Shown: positions 46,388-54,675 of the stretch, in pieces
How the letters are laid out: each line of letters opens with the position of its first letter
How positions within the stretch are numbered: position 1 is the first letter of the stretch
Source: Sphingomonas sp. HITSZ_GF
Lineage (GTDB): Bacteria; Pseudomonadota; Alphaproteobacteria; Sphingomonadales; Sphingomonadaceae
Length of the DNA stretch: 64,000 nt
NCBI RefSeq assembly: GCF_029543155.1
Contig: NZ_JARQXA010000001.1
Coordinates: 248,001 to 312,000, forward strand
Direction of reading: 5' to 3'
Program-made: the position numbers and the translations under genes
The notes under the pieces: generated by a model
Databases searched by the model: none
Told to the model about the DNA's origin: nothing
The model's input: the letters and a program-made list of their open reading frames with translations, nothing else

Positions 46388-46424
46388 AAAAGCCCGTCGG
46401 TCCCGCGTGACCGGCGGGCTTTTT
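46388..46424 (+). terminator. Terminator after tRNA-Val
   Basis: AGCCCGTCGGTC pairs with GACCGGCGGGCT and is followed by TTTT, beginning a few bases after the tRNA 3' end. It probably ends the HU/tRNA transcript. Confidence 0.85.
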
Positions 46425-46561
46425 GGTTTCAGGGCGCTAGCGCATAGCTCCAGGCTGGGGTGGCAATATTGCCGGGGCGCGCAACGATATTGCGCGGGCC
46501 AGAGTGCCGTGACACACCGTTGATCAGACGCGCCTGACGTCACCATTTGGGGGGACCTGAA

Positions 46562-48625
46562 TTGAAGAAAACTCTGCTGCTCGCCACCGCCATGGCCGCG
46601 ATCGTCGTGCCTGCGATCGGCTTCAGCCAGCAATCGGCCGAGCCTGTCGCCGTCGCCGATGCAGGCGCCACCCGCTACGGCGCCTGGGGCTTCGACCTGA
46701 CCGGCATGGACAAGCGCGTGAAGCCCGGCGACGACTGGTTCCGCTTCGTCAACGGCGCCTGGGTCGACCGCACGACGATCCCGGCCGACCGTTCTTCCTA
46801 TGGCGCCTTCGCGGTGTTGCGCGAGCTTTCCGAGGCCCGCATGCGTAGCCTGATTTCGGGCTATAGCGCCGGCGACACCGCGCATCCCGACCGGATGAAG
46901 GCGGCGATCCTCTACTCGGGTTTCATGGACGAGGCGCTGGCCGAAAAGCTCGACGCCCAGCCGCTGCTCGACCGCCTGGCGCCGATCAAGGCTGCGGCGA
47001 GCAAGGACGATATGGCGAAGCTGATGGGCGCATCGGTCGGCGGCTTCGGCGGCAGCTTTTTCGGCGTCGGCGTCAACGACGACGCCAAGAACCCGGACGT
47101 TTATGCGCTGTACCTGCGCCAGTCCGGCCTCGGGCTGGGCGACCGTGACCTCTATCTCGATGCCAAGTTCGCTCCGCAGGTCGCGCGCTATCAGCAATAT
47201 GTCGCGCAGCTGCTCGGCATGGCCGGCTGGGCCGATGCCGATGCGATGGCGGCGAAAGTTGTCGCGATGGAGGCCCGGATCGCCAAGGCGCACTGGACCC
47301 GCGCGCAGAGCCGCGACCGCGACAAGACCTACAACCCGACCGGCATCGCCGAGCTGAAGGCTGCGGCGCCGGGCTTCGGCTGGGACGGCTTCTGGGCGGC
47401 GGCGGGCCTAACCAAGGCCGATCGGGTGATCGTCGCGCAGAATACGGCGATCCCGGCGATCGCCCAGGTCTTCGCCGACACCGATCTCGAGACGCTCAAG
47501 GCCTGGGAAGCCTTCCGCACCGCCGACGACATCGCGCCGTTGCTGTCGAAGCGCTTCGTCGATGCGCAGTTCGAGTTCCGCTCGAAGTTCCTCAACGGCC
47601 AGCCGCAGCAGCGCGACCGCTGGAAGCGGGGCGTGGCATTCGTCGAGCGCGGCATCGGCGAGGGTGTGGGCCGCGACTATGTCGCGCTCTATTTCCCGCC
47701 GGCCTCCAAGGCGAAAATGGACACGCTGGTCGGCAACCTGCGCGTAGCGCTCGCCGGGCGGATCAACAACCTCGCCTGGATGAGCCCGGCGACCAAGGCG
47801 CAGGCTCAGGACAAGCTCAAGGGATTCAGTGTCAAGATAGGCTATCCCGACAAGTGGCGCGATTATTCGGCGTTTGAAGTGAAACCGGGCGACCTGGTGG
47901 GCAATGCCGAGCGCTCGGGCCGTTTCGAATGGGACTATCGCCGCAACCGGCTGGGCGGGCAGGTCGACAAGGCCGAGTGGGGCATGACCCCGCAGACGGT
48001 GAACGCCTATTACAACTCGGTGAAGAACGAGATCGTCTTCCCGGCCGCGATCCTGCAGCCGCCCTTCTTCGATCCGCAGGCCGACGACGCGGTCAACTAT
48101 GGCGGCATCGGCGGCGTGATCGGGCACGAGATCAGCCACGGCTTCGACGACCAGGGCCGCAAGTCCGACGGCAATGGCGTGCTGCGCGACTGGTGGACCA
48201 CCGAGGACGCCGCCAAGTTCGAGGCCCAGGCCTCGATCCTCGGCGCACAGTATGAGGCCTATACCTTCGACGGGCTGCCCGGTGTCCACATCAACGGCCG
48301 CGCCTCGATGGGCGAGAATATCGGCGATCTCGGCGGCGTGCTGATCTCGCTCGACGCCTATCACCAGTCGCTCGGCGGCAAGAAGGCCAAGGTGATCGAC
48401 GGCTATACCGGCGACCAGCGCTTCTTCCTGGGCTGGGGCCAGGTGTGGCGCACGCTGTTCCGCACCGAGGCACTGCGCCAGCAACTGGTCAGCGACCCGC
48501 ATTCGCCGGGCCAGATCCGCGCGGTCAATCCGCTGCGCAACGTCGATGCCTGGTATGCCGCGTGGAAGATCGACGCGAGCCAGAAGCAATATGTCGCGCC
48601 GGACAAGCGCGTGCGCATCTGGTGA
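46562..48625 (+). CDS. M13-family zinc metallopeptidase (neprilysin/PepO type), secreted
   Basis: Endopeptidase of 687 residues with a signal peptide (KKTLLLATAMAAIVVPAIGFS before QQS). Zinc ligands are in HEISH (522-526) and GENIGD (Glu585). The substrate-binding NAYYNSVKNEIVFPAAILQPPFF is intact, and the end KQYVAPDKRVRIW matches the family C-terminus (CxxW replaced by RIW). The start is TTG 46562, after GGGGGGA; another TTG five codons earlier is less likely. Confidence 0.92.
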   Translation: MKKTLLLATAMAAIVVPAIGFSQQSAEPVAVADAGATRYGAWGFDLTGMDKRVKPGDDWFRFVNGAWVDRTTIPADRSSYGAFAVLRELSEARMRSLISGYSAGDTAHPDRMKAAILYSGFMDEALAEKLDAQPLLDRLAPIKAAASKDDMAKLMGASVGGFGGSFFGVGVNDDAKNPDVYALYLRQSGLGLGDRDLYLDAKFAPQVARYQQYVAQLLGMAGWADADAMAAKVVAMEARIAKAHWTRAQSRDRDKTYNPTGIAELKAAAPGFGWDGFWAAAGLTKADRVIVAQNTAIPAIAQVFADTDLETLKAWEAFRTADDIAPLLSKRFVDAQFEFRSKFLNGQPQQRDRWKRGVAFVERGIGEGVGRDYVALYFPPASKAKMDTLVGNLRVALAGRINNLAWMSPATKAQAQDKLKGFSVKIGYPDKWRDYSAFEVKPGDLVGNAERSGRFEWDYRRNRLGGQVDKAEWGMTPQTVNAYYNSVKNEIVFPAAILQPPFFDPQADDAVNYGGIGGVIGHEISHGFDDQGRKSDGNGVLRDWWTTEDAAKFEAQASILGAQYEAYTFDGLPGVHINGRASMGENIGDLGGVLISLDAYHQSLGGKKAKVIDGYTGDQRFFLGWGQVWRTLFRTEALRQQLVSDPHSPGQIRAVNPLRNVDAWYAAWKIDASQKQYVAPDKRVRIW

Positions 48626-48646
48626 TCTGACGGCCTCTCCCTAGCT

Positions 48647-48726
48647 GTGCCCCGGCGCAGGCCGGGGCCCAGGGTTTCTCTGCCGTATCGCTTTGTTACC
48701 CTGGGCCCCGGCTTTCGCCGGGGAAC
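48647..48726. repeat. Paired palindromic element (CCCCGGC...GGGCCCAGGG type)
   Basis: TGCCCCGGCGCAGGCCGGGG with GCCCAGGG at 48648 faces CCCTGGGC with CCCGGCTTTCGCCGGGGAAC ending near 48726. This third sub-type, with the GGGCCCAGGG inner arm, also occurs at 60607. Confidence 0.8.
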
Positions 48727-48834
48727 TGAAAGGACCGGCGCCTGCACATCCTCTGCACGCCGATTCCTCCGAAGCCTGGTTGGATCGATCTGCCGCGAAA
48801 GCGCACACCGCCCACACCAACCACGGAGGCAGGC

Positions 48835-49374
48835 ATGGCGGCACAGGTGATCGACGAACCCGGGACCAGCAACAAGCTGCGGATCGCGGCATGGAGCGCG
48901 GCGGCGGGGCTGCTGATGCTGCCGGCGATCGCGATGCAGCTCACCCACGAGGTCCGCTGGGGGCCTGCCGACTTCGTCCTTGCCGCGCTGCTGATCGGCG
49001 GCACCGGCCTGGTCTTCGAGCTGGCGATCCGCGCGCGTGCCAGCGGGGCCTATCGCGCCGCCGTCGCGCTGGCGCTGTTCACGGCCTTTCTCACCGTCTG
49101 GGTCAACCTCGCCGTCGGCATGATCGGCGACGCGGGCAATCCGCTCAACCTGCTGTTCGGCGGCGTGATCGCGGTGGCGATCCTCGGCGGCTTCCTCGCG
49201 CGCTTCCAGCCGGTCGGCATGGCCTGGGCGATGGCGGCGACGGCGCTGGTGCAGGCTGCCACCGTGATCCCCGCGCTCACCTACGATCCGCGCACCGCGG
49301 CGCTGATCGGCGCCTTCACGCTGCCCTGGCTGCTGTCGGCTGCACTGTTCCGCGCCGCGCACGGGCGCGATTGA
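48835..49374 (+). CDS. Membrane protein of unknown function (five helices)
   Basis: Protein of 179 residues with five hydrophobic helices filling nearly all of it. The N-terminus is polar (MAAQVIDEPGTSNKLR), and the C-terminus ends FRAAHGRD. The ATG at 48835 follows GGAGG at six bases. No family recognised. It converges with the metallo-beta-lactamase gene with one base between stops. Confidence 0.65.
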   Translation: MAAQVIDEPGTSNKLRIAAWSAAAGLLMLPAIAMQLTHEVRWGPADFVLAALLIGGTGLVFELAIRARASGAYRAAVALALFTAFLTVWVNLAVGMIGDAGNPLNLLFGGVIAVAILGGFLARFQPVGMAWAMAATALVQAATVIPALTYDPRTAALIGAFTLPWLLSAALFRAAHGRD

Positions 49375-49375
49375 G

Positions 49376-50284
49376 CTATCTGGCCTTGCCCGCTTTCTCG
49401 TCTGCCAGCCGCTTCGCCAGCGCGCCGGCCGAGCGGTCCGCATAGGCGCGGCAGGCGCCGGGATCGAGATAGGGGTTGGGCCGCACGCCCCGGGCGAAGC
49501 GCGCATATTTCTCCGGGCCACCCGAATTGTCGGGGTGCGCGCTGAACAGGATGTCGCAGGGCATCGCTCGCATCTTCGCCTGGCTGGTGCGGAAACTGGC
49601 CACCACTTCCGGATGGCGGGTGAAGCGATAGCCGTCGGCGGCGACGGGGTTGAGGCTCGATCCGAACACGATCGCCTTGCAGGCGCGGCCCTCGCAGCTC
49701 TGCCAGGTCCAGCTCATGCTTCCCGGCGTATGACCCGGCGTGGCGCGGGCGGTGACGGTGACGCTGCCCAGCCGGATCGCCGCGCCATCCTTCACCGCCC
49801 GCACCTGGGAAACGGCAGGGAAGGGCTCCAGCCATGCCGCCTGGGGATCGTCGGGCGTGCTCTTTCCCTGCTTCAGCACCGGCACGGCCCAGCTGCCGGC
49901 CAGCACGGTGGCGCCGCTGTCGTGCGCCAGCGCGGCGAGCCCGCCGGCATGATCGAAATGCGGCTCGGTGCTGAGGATCAGCTTCACGTCCTGGATGCGA
50001 AAGCCGAGCTTGCGGAGGTTGGCCTCGACGTCGCGCACCGATTGCGGCACCGCGCCGTCGATCAGGATCAGCCCCTTGCCGGTGTCGATCAGCGCGACGT
50101 TCATGCCCTGGAAGCCGACCAGATAGGTGTTGCCATGGACGCGGATCGGCGCCTGGGGCCCGATCCACTTGGCGGCAGCCTCGGGCGCGATCGGACGCGT
50201 GAGCGGATCGTCCTGCTGCTGCGTTGCGGCAGTGGTGATCGCGGTGGTGACGAGGGCGAGGGCGGCGAGGTGGATCGGCTTCAT
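49376..50284 (-). CDS. Subclass B3-type metallo-beta-lactamase, Glu variant
   Basis: Secreted metallo-hydrolase of 302 residues with a signal peptide (MKPIHLAALALVTTAITTAA). The overall plan is that of B3 beta-lactamases: GLILIDGAVPQS, then the zinc motif EPHFDH (107-112), ATPGHTPGSMSWTW and a late SAHPDN. The first zinc ligand, His in L1/AIM-type enzymes and Gln in GOB, is Glu107 here; His109, Asp111, His112, the HTPGS His and the SAHP His are kept. A Glu variant (B3-E) has been described in sphingomonads (SIE-1). It may hydrolyse beta-lactams or a related natural lactam or lactone. Confidence 0.85.
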   Translation of the reverse strand: MKPIHLAALALVTTAITTAATQQQDDPLTRPIAPEAAAKWIGPQAPIRVHGNTYLVGFQGMNVALIDTGKGLILIDGAVPQSVRDVEANLRKLGFRIQDVKLILSTEPHFDHAGGLAALAHDSGATVLAGSWAVPVLKQGKSTPDDPQAAWLEPFPAVSQVRAVKDGAAIRLGSVTVTARATPGHTPGSMSWTWQSCEGRACKAIVFGSSLNPVAADGYRFTRHPEVVASFRTSQAKMRAMPCDILFSAHPDNSGGPEKYARFARGVRPNPYLDPGACRAYADRSAGALAKRLADEKAGKAR

Positions 50285-50411
50285 CGGGCATGTCCCTGAT
50301 TGCGTGCCCCGCGAGATGGCCCGTCACGCACGCCACGCGCAAACCACCATTTCTCGGATGAGCCATTAGCTGGATTGATGGCTCGTTGCGCCAGACCCCA
50401 TCCAATCATCG

Positions 50412-50437
50412 CCAATCCCGCCTTCGCGGGGATGGCG
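50412..50437. repeat. Single palindromic unit, diverged
   Basis: CCAATCCCGCCTTCGCGGGG followed by ATGGCGG resembles half of the GTCATCCC elements but has point changes in the flanks. It lies in the 200-base gap before the DMT permease gene. Confidence 0.45.
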
Positions 50438-50484
50438 GAAGGGGGTATGGCCGGCCGAATCGACGGGTGGGTGGGAGTTAGCGC

Positions 50485-51369
50485 GTGCTCTGGGCAGTGG
50501 CGACGGTGGCGGCGGCCGGGTTTCAGGTGGGCCGCAACGCGCTCCAGCGGGGCATGATGTCGAACACCGGCCCCTGGGGCGCCACGCTGGTGCGCTTCCT
50601 GTTCGGCCTGCCTTTCTCGCTGTTGTTCACCGCAGTCGCATTCGCGCTCAGCCCGCATCTCGATCCGCAGTTCGGCTGGCCGTTCTGGTGGCCCGCGCTC
50701 ACCGGGGCGCTGGCACAGGTGATCGCCACTGCCGCGCTGCTGCTCGCCATGCACCATGCCGGCTTCGCCGTGGGCACCGCGCTTCAGCAGAGTTCGGTGC
50801 CGCTCGCCGCCACCGTCGGGCTGGTGGTGTTCGGCGACAATCTCTCCTTGCTGGGCTGGGTGGGCGTCGCGGTGACGACGCTGGGGCTCGCCGCCTTGGT
50901 CTGGCCGAAGAAGATCGAAGGCGCGCATCATCCGGTGCTTGGCGTCACCTATGGCGTGCTTTCCGGCCTGCTGTTCGGTTTCGCGCTCAACGCCTTTCGC
51001 CATGCCGGGCTGCGCCTCGAGCCGCATCATCCCTGGTTTGCGGCAGTCGCGGGCGTCGCGATCGTCCAGGCGGTGCAGGCGGCGGGACTGGGGCTGTACC
51101 TGGCGATCCGCGACCGCGCCGCGCTGGTCGCGGTGGTGAAGGGCTGGCGCCAGTCGCTGGGGGCAGGGCTGTTCGGCGCGCTTGCTTCCTCGGGCTGGTT
51201 CCTTGCGCTGCATCTTGCCCCCGCCGCTGCGGTGCGCGCGCTGGGGGTGATCGAGATGCCGATGGCCGCCGCGGCGGGGCACCGGCTGTTCCGCGAGAAG
51301 CTGAGCGCGCGGCAGCTGCTCGGCGTGGTGCTGGTTGCCGGCGGCGTGGCGATGACGGCCGCCTTCTAA
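50485..51369 (+). CDS. DMT-superfamily (EamA-like) permease
   Basis: Inner-membrane transporter of 294 residues with ten helices arranged as two EamA-like halves (QQSSVPLAATVGLVVFGDNLSLLGWVGVAVTTLGLAAL in the first, VIEMPMAAAAGHRLFREKLSARQLLGVVLVAGGVAM in the second). The substrate is unknown. GTG start at 50485 with GGGAG eight bases upstream. It is divergent from the beta-lactamase gene. Confidence 0.82.
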   Translation: MLWAVATVAAAGFQVGRNALQRGMMSNTGPWGATLVRFLFGLPFSLLFTAVAFALSPHLDPQFGWPFWWPALTGALAQVIATAALLLAMHHAGFAVGTALQQSSVPLAATVGLVVFGDNLSLLGWVGVAVTTLGLAALVWPKKIEGAHHPVLGVTYGVLSGLLFGFALNAFRHAGLRLEPHHPWFAAVAGVAIVQAVQAAGLGLYLAIRDRAALVAVVKGWRQSLGAGLFGALASSGWFLALHLAPAAAVRALGVIEMPMAAAAGHRLFREKLSARQLLGVVLVAGGVAMTAAF

Positions 51370-51370
51370 T

Positions 51371-51452
51371 CGTCATCCCGGCGAAAGCCGGGACCTCGCG
51401 CGGCTCTTGTCCCGCGCCTTCGCCTGAGATCCCGGCTTTCGCCGGGATGACG
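51371..51452. repeat. Paired palindromic element (GTCATCCCGGC type)
   Basis: CGTCATCCCGGCGAAAGCCG at 51371 faces CGGCTTTCGCCGGGATGACG ending near 51452. It lies immediately after the DMT permease stop and 48 bases before the amidohydrolase ATG. Confidence 0.82.
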
Positions 51453-51500
51453 GAGAATAAGGAGATGGCGCGACGTGCCGACCTTTGCCACTCTCGTGCG

Positions 51501-52760
51501 ATGATCAAACTCCGCGTGCTCCTCGCCCTTGTCGTCAGCCTGCTCCCCGGTGCGGCCCTCGCGCAAAAGGCGCCGGTTCTTCTCGTCCCCGACCGCGTCT
51601 TCACCGCCACCGATCGGGCGATGCACCCCGGCTGGAAGGTGCTGGTCGCCGACGGCAAGATCGTCGCGGTGGGGCCGGACGTGACTGCGCCCGCCGGCGC
51701 CGAGACGCTGGCGCTGCCCGGTACCACGCTGATGCCGGGGCTGATCGACCTGCACGTCCACCTCTTCCTCCACCCGTACAACGAGACCAGCTGGAACGAT
51801 CAGGTGATGAAGGAGCCGCTGGCGCTCCGTACCGCGCGTGCCGTCGCGCACGCCCGTGCGACGCTGGCGGCGGGCTTCACCACCGTGCGCGATCTCGGCA
51901 CCGAAGGGGCGGGGGAGGCCGATGCCGGACTCAAGGCGGCGATCCAGCAGGGCATCGTGCCGGGCCCGCGCCTGCTGATCGCCAGCCGCGCGCTGGTCGC
52001 CACCGGCGCCTATGGGCCCAAGGGCTATGCCTATGACGTGCCGCAGGGTGCCGAAGAGGTGAGCGGCGACGGCGTGGTCGCCGCGGTTCGCCGCCAGATC
52101 GCGCACGGTGCGGACTGGGTGAAGCTCTATGCCGATTATCGCTGGGGACCGGGCGAGCCGAGCCGCGCGACCTTCAGCCTGGAAGAGCTCAAGGCGGGGA
52201 TCGCCGCCGCGCATGATGCCGGGCGCAAGGTCGCGGTTCATTCCAGCACGCCCGAGGGGATGCGTCGCGCGATCCTGGCCGGCGCCGACACGATCGAGCA
52301 TGGCAACGAGGCGACGGCGGACGTCTTCGCGCTGATGAAGGCGCATGGCGCTGCCTTCTGCCCCACGCTCGCCGCCACCGATGCGATCACGCGCTATGGC
52401 GGCTGGAACGGCGCCGCGCCCGAGCCCAAGGCAATCGCGGTGAAGCGGGCGAGCTATGCCGCGGCGCTCAAGTCCGGCGTGACGATGTGCGTCGGCGGCG
52501 ACACCGGCGTATTCGCCCACGGCGCCAATGCCCGCGAGATCGAACTGATGGCCGGCTGGGGCATGGCGCCGGCCGATGCATTGTGGACCGCGACCGCGGG
52601 CAACGCTGCGATCCTTGGCATGGCGGATCGGCTCGGATCGATCGCCCCCGGTCGAATCGCCGACCTGGTCGCTGTCGCCGGCGATCCGCTCGCCGACATG
52701 GCGGCGCTCGAAAATGTCCGCCTCGTGATGCAATCAGGCAACATCTTCACCGATCGGTGA
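51501..52760 (+). CDS. Secreted amidohydrolase (imidazolonepropionase/prolidase-like)
   Basis: Metal-dependent amidohydrolase of 419 residues with a signal peptide (MIKLRVLLALVVSLLPGAALA before QKA). Metal-site motifs are IDLHVHLFL, the Lys in DWVKLYADY, VAVHSST, TIEHGNE and VGGDTGVF; the last Asp is in GGDTG. The nearest types are Xaa-Pro dipeptidase-like or hydantoinase-like secreted amidohydrolases common in sphingomonads. The substrate is not predictable. The ATG at 51501 sets the signal peptide. Confidence 0.88.
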   Translation: MIKLRVLLALVVSLLPGAALAQKAPVLLVPDRVFTATDRAMHPGWKVLVADGKIVAVGPDVTAPAGAETLALPGTTLMPGLIDLHVHLFLHPYNETSWNDQVMKEPLALRTARAVAHARATLAAGFTTVRDLGTEGAGEADAGLKAAIQQGIVPGPRLLIASRALVATGAYGPKGYAYDVPQGAEEVSGDGVVAAVRRQIAHGADWVKLYADYRWGPGEPSRATFSLEELKAGIAAAHDAGRKVAVHSSTPEGMRRAILAGADTIEHGNEATADVFALMKAHGAAFCPTLAATDAITRYGGWNGAAPEPKAIAVKRASYAAALKSGVTMCVGGDTGVFAHGANAREIELMAGWGMAPADALWTATAGNAAILGMADRLGSIAPGRIADLVAVAGDPLADMAALENVRLVMQSGNIFTDR

Positions 52761-52797
52761 ACCATTTCGGGGACGTACGCTGGCGCTGTAACAATAG

Positions 52798-52809
52798 CGT
52801 CATGTGACA
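52798..52809 (-). promoter_or_regulatory. Shared regulatory 12-mer (TGTCACATGACG), copy 1
   Basis: The minus strand reads TGTCACATGACG; its core GTCA-CA-TGAC is palindromic. The identical 12-mer lies at 58187-58198 in the control region of the other genes of this cluster. It is 140 bases before the lipoprotein ATG. Confidence 0.5.
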
Positions 52810-52949
52810 GTCTCGAAAGTGTCTCCAAAACCGCGCCAACGCGTAACAACCCCCGCCTAGCGCCGCTTTTGCGGCCGACGGGGGAACAGCCGAGTCGATC
52901 CCGCACCGTAATTCGATGCAATCCCGGCGTCCGCCGGAACGGAGATCCT

Positions 52950-54593
52950 ATGGCCAGCTTCAAACGCGTCAGCCTTCTTATGATGACCACCATGGCATGC
53001 GGCGCGCTCGCTGCTTGCGATGGTGCGAACGACATCGCCTCGCCGGGCACCGGCGGCAACGTCATCATCAACAATCCGCCGGCGCCGACCCCGACGCCCA
53101 CGCCGACGCCGACCTCCACGCTCGTCACTGCCGCCACCGGCTGCCCGACGATCGCCGACCCGAAGGGCCTGACCGACAATGGCGTGATCACCGGCCCGAC
53201 CGGCAGCTGGCGCGTCTGCACGCTGCCGTCGATCATTGCGAAGAGCGTCCAGCTCCCGAAGGTCGCCGGCCTGGTCTATGAAATGCGCGGCCGCGTCGAC
53301 GTTGGCTGCGACAGCGGCTTCACCGCGCCGACCGCCGGCGCGCCGCTCACCAGCACCACCGTGGGCTGCACCGCGGCCAACGGCTTCACCCTCACCGGCG
53401 GCCAGCTGACCGCCGACACCAACGTGACGCTGACGATCGATCCGGGCGTGATCGTGTTCGGCGGCACCGGCACCTCGTGGCTCGCCGTCAACCGCGGCAA
53501 CAAGATCGCCGCCAACGGCACCGCCACCGCACCGGTCGTCTTCACCAGCCGCGACAACATCCTCGGCCTCAACACCGACGCGTCGTTCGGCCAGTGGGGC
53601 GGCGTGGTGCTGCTTGGCCGCGCCAAGGTCACCGACTGCAACTACGGCTCGACCGCGGCCGGCACCTGCGAGCGCGACACCGAGGGTGCCGCCGACAAGG
53701 CGATCTTCGGCGGCGCCGACGACACCTATAACGCCGGCAGCATGAAGTACGTCCAGATCCGCTATTCGGGCTATGTGCTCGGCGCGGACAAGGAGCTCCA
53801 GGCGCTCACCACCGAAGGCGTCGGCTCGGGCACCACGCTCGAATATATCCAGAGCCACAACAGCTCGGACGACGGCGCCGAGTTCTTCGGCGGCACCGTG
53901 CGCTTCAAGCACTATATCGCCACCGGCGCCGACGACGACAGCCTCGACATCGACACCGGCCTGCAGGGCTTCTTCCAGTACGTCCTGCTGCTGCAGCGTC
54001 CGGGCCAGGGCGACGCGCTGATGGAAATCGACAGCAACGGCCTCGAGACCGATCTGCCGCGCCAGAAGACCGCGGTGGTGAACTTCACCGCCGTCCAGTC
54101 GCAGGTCAGCAGCAACAACGAAGCCAACGACCTCGGCTCGCTCCTGCTGCGCGGCAACTCGGACACCTCGCTCGTCAACGGCATCATCGTCTCGCCGAAC
54201 AACGAGTGCCTCCGCCTGAACGGCTCGGGCGCCACGCCCGCCACGCTGTTCGCCCGTGCGGTGGTGATGCAGTGCAACGCGACCAAGTATCTCGGCTCGG
54301 GTTCGTACACCGCGGCGCAGGCCGCGACGGCCTTCGGCTCGGGCTCGAACGCCAACAACGACGCCTATACGCCGTCGCTGACCAGCCTGTTCATCAACGG
54401 CGCGACCGAGACGGCCGTGACTGCCTTCGATGCCAAGACGCTGAACACGTTCTTCGACACGACGACCTATATCGGCGCGGTCAAGGACGCGAACGACAGC
54501 TGGTACAAGGGCTGGACCTGCAATTCGAGCTACGCACCGTTCGACACGACCACCTCGACGAGCCGCAGCTGCACGTCGATCCCGACGAACTGA
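52950..54593 (+). CDS. Large surface lipoprotein, beta-helix-like, TonB-receptor partner
   Basis: Protein of 547 residues with a lipoprotein signal peptide ending LAAC (Cys24 region), then a PTPTPTPTPT linker. The long core is built of short beta turns rich in Gly, Asn, Thr and Asp (TADTNVTLTIDPGVIVFGGTGTSWLAVNRGNKIAANGTATAPVVFTSRDNIL), as in right-handed beta-helix proteins. Cys pairs occur at several places (GCPT/VCTL, DCNY/TCER). It is followed at 82 bases by the TonB-dependent receptor, so it is probably its surface partner or a secreted binding protein. Ligand unknown. Confidence 0.72.
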   Translation: MASFKRVSLLMMTTMACGALAACDGANDIASPGTGGNVIINNPPAPTPTPTPTPTSTLVTAATGCPTIADPKGLTDNGVITGPTGSWRVCTLPSIIAKSVQLPKVAGLVYEMRGRVDVGCDSGFTAPTAGAPLTSTTVGCTAANGFTLTGGQLTADTNVTLTIDPGVIVFGGTGTSWLAVNRGNKIAANGTATAPVVFTSRDNILGLNTDASFGQWGGVVLLGRAKVTDCNYGSTAAGTCERDTEGAADKAIFGGADDTYNAGSMKYVQIRYSGYVLGADKELQALTTEGVGSGTTLEYIQSHNSSDDGAEFFGGTVRFKHYIATGADDDSLDIDTGLQGFFQYVLLLQRPGQGDALMEIDSNGLETDLPRQKTAVVNFTAVQSQVSSNNEANDLGSLLLRGNSDTSLVNGIIVSPNNECLRLNGSGATPATLFARAVVMQCNATKYLGSGSYTAAQAATAFGSGSNANNDAYTPSLTSLFINGATETAVTAFDAKTLNTFFDTTTYIGAVKDANDSWYKGWTCNSSYAPFDTTTSTSRSCTSIPTN

Positions 54594-54675
54594 GCCTTGC
54601 TTGACTGAACCGGGGGCGGAGCGTGGCCATGCGGCGACGCTCCGCCCCTCTCAGGATTTGAATTGGGGGTTTCAC

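Noticed and set aside
52790..52815. PHO box upstream of the lipoprotein (phosphate regulation as in Caulobacter)
   Set aside because: Only one good CTGTCAC half is present and the second 7-mer does not fit the 11-base spacing, so I do not call a PhoB site.
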